Shown: positions 10,364 through 14,651 of the stretch, piece after piece
Numbering within the stretch: position 1 is the first letter of the stretch
How the letters are laid out: each line of letters begins with the position of its first letter
NCBI GenBank assembly: GCA_000697335.1
Contig: JNEM01007751.1
Span: 1-14,651, forward strand
DNA: 14,651 bases
Source of the DNA: Conidiobolus incongruus B7586
Lineage: Eukaryota; Entomophthoromycota; Entomophthoromycetes; Entomophthorales; Conidiobolaceae
Direction: 5' to 3'
Position numbers and translations under genes: made by a program
The notes under the pieces: generated by a model
What the model was told of the DNA's origin: nothing
Databases searched by the model: none
Seen by the model: only the letters and a program-made list of their open reading frames with translations

Positions 10364-10868
10364 AAAATAATTTTAATTATATCTATTATTTATTAAAATT
10401 GAATAATTAAAAACTTTTTAGCCTTACCAAAAGTCTATACACTCGACAAATAATAATATTTTCCTATTCAATTTTACCCCATATTTCCTAAAATATTTTC
10501 GACTAAATTTATCATTTATAATATGACTTTGACTAAATTTGTCAAGTTTCAATTAATGTTCAATTAGCCATCAAATTGATTTTTTTCATATTGGTAATTT
10601 CTATTCTGATTTGTTTAGAATTGATGAACTCTTGGTCTTGGTGCTTTTTTGATCTTGTTTTTGTTTTTATATTAAAGGGTTTGTTTGAACCTGGATTGAT
10701 TAATTAATATAGGGTTCTTTGGAGTTGGGCATCTATAATATTAAATTGTTCACAATTTTGCGATATTGTTGAATATTTTATAATTTAATAATATTAGAAT
10801 TATATAGAGTGGAGAGTAAAGGTGTTAAAATTGAATATTGGTTGAATTGAAAATATCAGCCTTATTAC
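10364..10868. other. Upstream region of the CorA-family gene
   Basis: No gene is visible. It contains T-rich tracts (about 10620-10680) and a TATA-like TATATA at 10801-10806, about 65 bp before the ATG. The 3' flank of tRNA-Ser occupies its left end. Confidence 0.5.
10801..10806 (+). promoter_or_regulatory. Possible TATA box of the CorA-family gene
   Basis: TATATA lies about 63-68 bp before the start codon. In DNA this AT-rich the match alone is weak; position is the main support. Confidence 0.3.
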
Positions 10869-12416
10869 ATGATGGATTTTTTAAGTCCTCAACCTAGAAA
10901 AACAAGTGTAACTAACGAAGATAGCTCCAGTAGAAGGAGAATCAGTTCCACAGAGATGGAGAGTCTGCCGAGCAGTGGGAGTTCCAACACTCCACCAGTA
11001 GCGGCATTTGTGAGTAGTGAAACTACTGACGATTTGAATCGGTTCCTGCAGCCAAATTTTTCAACACATACGCTTAGTCCACTGGTGCCGGCTACAGATG
11101 TACTAATGCCAACCCACGTAGATCGCAATGGAGGTGCTATTGATTTCGAGCTATTAAGCAGAATGTCCACCGAGCTAACCGATGATACTAAAGTGAGCAA
11201 TCCAGGTGGAACTTTCAATTGTAATAGTTCTATCTCTGAAGATTTGAAAAAGAATCCATTTTTAACGTATTCTACAGACAATATTCTTAGACACCAAATG
11301 CAAGTCGCTTTCCAGTTTGGTGATGTAACGGATTTTGATCGTTTTACATTTTACTCGGAGCGTATGGGAACGTTTAAAAGTCAGACGTTGAAGGGATTTT
11401 CAGCCAAAGGATTCGATATTAGCGAAGCGGTTCGGAGTGGTGGAACCTTCTGGCTAGATGTGACTGCTCCAACATCCGAAGATCTAGCACTTTTGAGCGG
11501 GGTATTCAAAATCCATCCACTTACAGTAGAGGATGTCCTAACTGAGGAAATCCGAGAGAAGTGCGAATTATTCAAAAATTACTACTTTGTCAGTATTCGC
11601 ACTCTCATCCGCGATACATTCAGCCAAGATGCTATCAAACCTCAAAATTTATATCAGTTAGTTTTTAAAAATGGCATCATTTCAGTAAGTATTATTGGAT
11701 TTAATTAGATTATTTTAATAATTTTATTCTAGTTTCATTCCAATCCGGTGCCTCATATCGCGAATGTACTCAAAAGGATTCAACATATTAAGGATTTTAT
11801 GATTTTGAATGCAGATTGGATCAATTATGCATTAATTGATGATGTGATTGATTCATTCGCACCAGTTCTCCGTCAGTCCGAATTGGAGGTAGATACAATC
11901 GATGAGCTGGTCCTCATCCTGAAAGAGAGTGAACAAAGTGATATGCTTCGCAGGATTGGACAAGCTCGCAAGAGAGTCACCGCCCTCCTGCGATTACTCT
12001 CCACAAAACCGGATGTGATCAAAGCACTCACACTTCGGAGTGAGGACCGCATTGCATCCAACGCCAAGTGTGATATTAAGTTATATCTTGGCGATATTCA
12101 GGATCATGTAATCACCATGGTGCAAAACTGCCTCCACTATGAAAAAGTTCTCGCGCGAGCACACTCCAACTATCTCGCACAAATCAGCATCGAATTAACG
12201 CAAGTGTCCAACAGGACGAATGACGTTGTAGCCAAGCTAACAGTTATGGCGAGTATCCTTCTACCCATGAATGTGATCACGGGGATGTGGGGAATGAATG
12301 TACGTGTCCCTGGAGAGAATGTGGAGAATTTGGACTGGTTCTTTGGTATTTGCGGCTGTATGCTTGTCCTTGCCCTAAGTTTCCTATTCATAGTCAGGAA
12401 ATACGGCTTTATTTAA
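10869..12416 (+). CDS. CorA-family Mg2+ transporter, fungal Mnr2/Alr type, two exons
   Basis: Moves Mg2+ (and perhaps other divalent cations) across a membrane as a CorA-type pentameric channel; in yeast Alr1 acts at the plasma membrane and Mnr2 at the vacuole. Exons 10869-11684 and 11733-12416 join in phase (IIS then FHSN) into 499 aa. Residues 1-130 are Ser/Thr-rich and probably disordered. The soluble CorA domain shows FWLDVTAP (194-201), IHPLTVEDVL (215-224) and REKCELFKNYYFVSIRT (229-245), then the fungal signature YLGDIQDHV, YEKVLARAHSNYLAQI. Two membrane helices end the protein: about 441-461, finishing in the family's GMN motif (459-461, within GMWGMNV), and about 474-493, followed by a short basic tail RKYGF. 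The pore-loop side reads VPGENVENLD, as in fungal Alr/Mnr2 proteins. It is clearly shorter than yeast Alr1 or Mnr2 (over 850 aa), mostly at the N-terminus, so Mnr2 versus Alr cannot be decided. Two tandem ATGs open the frame; I take the first. Confidence 0.93.
11685..11732 (+). other. 48-nt spliceosomal intron in the CorA-family gene
   Basis: It begins with the full donor GTAAGT and ends TTCTAG after a T-rich tract. Removing it restores one continuous frame through a conserved domain; read through, it gives a stop after seven codons. It is the only well-supported intron in the window and a yardstick for intron size in this genome. Confidence 0.9.
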
Positions 12417-13487
12417 ACAAATAGATATAACAACCAATTTTAAAAGTATTATATATAACAAATTCAAATTTTATTATAAAAAAATAACATAATTTCAATA
12501 AAATACTAAGCTCATAATTAAAATATTAATAAAATGATTTTTAAAGGTTATAAAAGACTTAATAAAATATTATTAAGTTTAAATGACCTAGCATTTATAT
12601 CAAATTATATATAGAATAATATCTATATTATGCTAATGTATCTATAATACTCTGTAATACAATATTTATATATTAATTTATACCAAATTTGAGATTGAAA
12701 ATTTGATAAAACTGAATATTATTTTGATAAAATTTTCGGTTTGTCAATGCATTAAACTCTTATCCTTAAATATTCTTATTATATTAAAATCGTTTATCAA
12801 TCATATTTCAGGATTTAAATGGATTTAGAAAATTTTGATGTTATTACTCTCTACAATTATCAATTAATTCAGGATATTTTTGAAATACATTTCATTATTT
12901 TTTTGCTACTTTTCAAGATTACGATTAAATATGATAATTGTAATATATATCATTGTGAGGACTTAATTTCTGTAATATTATATATACTACTCTTTATTAA
13001 TGATTAAATCACCAATATATTCAAAAACAATTTCATGACATGCAAACATAAACTTAGAATTATTAAATTAAAAAGTTTAATGGCTATTATTTTGTTCTAT
13101 ATTAGCAATATATATTTATTCCTTTATTTTGAATATTATTAATCAGGAATTTCACATTTGAAGTATCACAATATTTGAAATTATTTAATTCATTTCCATA
13201 TAAACAACTTTATATAATTCAAATTATAAAAAATACCTAAAAATTAAAATTATTTAACTAATTTTACATGATAAAATCTCCAATAGATATGGAAAATACA
13301 TTTTTGTGTACAAAGTCAATAGTAAACTTTTTCAAAAAATGATAGTATATTATAGTAGGGTCAAATTGAAAATTTAAAATTGATTTTTATAATCTATATT
13401 TAGATTTGCAAATTGAATAAATTTTAAACATTCATTTAAATCAAAAATAAATAATATTTGGCAGGTTGTAAAATTTGAGTTGAAAAT

Positions 13488-13522
<35 letters not shown>

Positions 13523-13660
13523 TTTATTATAGAAATATTGAGGAATTGAATTGTAAACTTATATTGAAAAGAGAATTTCAAAAAAAATAATATTAATGTA
13601 AATAAATTTAGGAAACTAAATTTTTTATAATTGAAATTCTTTATAAGGTCTGCTAGTGAA
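12417..13660. other. AT-rich spacer between the CorA-family gene and tRNA-Gly
   Basis: I see no gene. A 62-codon open frame at 12819-13007 is rich in I, F, Y and N, has no motif, and shares the base composition of the spacer, so I treat it as chance. A TA microsatellite lies at 13490-13519. Confidence 0.55.
13490..13519. repeat. TA dinucleotide microsatellite, about 15 units
   Basis: An uninterrupted alternating AT/TA run of 30 bases, the longest simple repeat in the window. It is self-complementary and can extrude a cruciform. Confidence 0.9.
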
Positions 13661-13731
13661 GCAATGGTGGTTTAGTGGTATAATTACCGCCTGCCACGCG
13701 GTAGACCGGGGTTCGATTCCCCGCCATTGCA
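13661..13731 (+). tRNA. tRNA-Gly (anticodon GCC)
   Basis: A complete 71-nt cloverleaf without intron. The acceptor arms GCAATGG and CCATTGC pair, with A as discriminator. The anticodon stem ACCGC/GCGGT encloses CTGCCAC (anticodon GCC, reading GGC and GGU), and the T arm is CGGGG/CCCCG around TTCGATT. The D stem GTTT/TAAT is weak, with one G-T and one T-T, as is common in eukaryotic tRNA-Gly. No T4 tract follows closely; the first is at 13797, about 66 nt on. Confidence 0.95.
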
Positions 13732-14651
13732 TCATAAAATAACATTCATCTTCTAAGATAAAAATTTATTAATTTAATATTTCATACATTAATTAATTTT
13801 ATTTTTACGTATTTTTTATAAAAAGATTTTTATTATAAAAAGCAATTATAGTTCTATATATTATAATCTGGTTTATTATGATAAATAGAATTATTTAAAT
13901 AAATTTAATATATAAATTCTAAATTCAAAAATAATAAAATATAATTAATATTATCTAATCATAATATTTTAATATAGATTTCTTTATTTTTATTATATTT
14001 AATATTTTAATAATAATAGAATAATAATAAAATATTGATTTTTTTAGTTTTTATTAATTTTGAATAATATTTTCTTAAATTTAAACTTAAAAATTTATTA
14101 ATGAATATTAAAATCAAAAAAATATATGATATTATATGTTATTTAAAATCTTTATTGATTTTAAAGGGTTTATATTTTAATCTTAATATTTCTAAATAAA
14201 AACACTTTTGATATTTATTACTTAGTTTATATATAATTAAATGAATATTAAATTTGTAAATAATAACTTTTAATAAAATAAATTTATAAATATATATTCA
14301 TAAATATATCTAGTTTGATAATATTAATATTTTTATATTTTTTGTAAATATATTATATTTTAAAATTTTTTCATTTTTAAATTATCAGAAATTCAAAAAT
14401 TTATTATTTATTTATTCCTAATTGATAATTTTATAAAAAATAAACAATTAATTAAAAATTCATTAATTTATTATTATTTTTATAATTAATGTTTATATAT
14501 TTTAAAATATAATAATCTAATCAATATGGTTTATTTTAATTAAAACAATATATCATTTATTATAAAACTATATATTTTGAATTATTAAGTATATATTTTT
14601 GGTCAAATATCTTTAAATTTATTATCAACTTAATTATTTGAATTATATAAA
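13732..14651. other. Extremely AT-rich tail of the window
   Basis: No gene, RNA or repeat family is visible. After the flank of tRNA-Gly the sequence is almost pure A/T with stops in all frames and many short homopolymer runs. Confidence 0.6.

Overview
The window looks like fungal nuclear DNA with a very AT-rich background; spacers are close to pure A/T over long stretches. The evidence is a fungal-style CorA/Mnr2/Alr1 magnesium transporter with a 48-nt GT-AG intron, a eukaryotic-type argininosuccinate lyase (ARG4) behind a Gcn4-like site, four nuclear tRNA genes with internal Pol III promoters, and a TEL2/TELO2 homologue. The sequence alone does not settle the lineage; an AT-rich fungus is the best reading.

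Layout, left to right: an AT-rich spacer (1-1480) with one weak coding-like patch; a promoter and a 43-codon gene for a predicted small secreted peptide (1677-1808, +); tRNA-Thr(AGU) (2421-2493, -); a nearly full-length but heavily frame-broken TEL2 gene (about 2770-5793, -); a 1.4-kb spacer; intact ARG4 (7260-8678, -) with TATA box and a perfect 9-bp Gcn4-type palindrome upstream; tRNA-His(GUG) (9183-9253, -); a 536-bp solo LTR (9263-9798) flanked by a 5-bp duplication and lying against the 5' end of the tRNA-His gene; tRNA-Ser(UGA) (10271-10353, +); the two-exon CorA-family transporter (10869-12416, +); a 1.2-kb spacer with a TA microsatellite; tRNA-Gly(GCC) (13661-13731, +); and AT-rich sequence to the end.

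The genes do not form a pathway; each is a separate unit with its own promoter. The most interesting points are: (1) a TEL2 homologue recognisable along its whole length but scattered over all three frames, although ARG4 and the transporter in the same window are clean; (2) a solo LTR inserted within 10 bp of a tRNA 5' end, the pattern of Ty3-like elements that target Pol III start sites; (3) a short secreted-peptide gene with a classic fungal promoter and leader that is easy to miss because of its size; (4) Gcn4-type sites in both the ARG4 promoter and the LTR.
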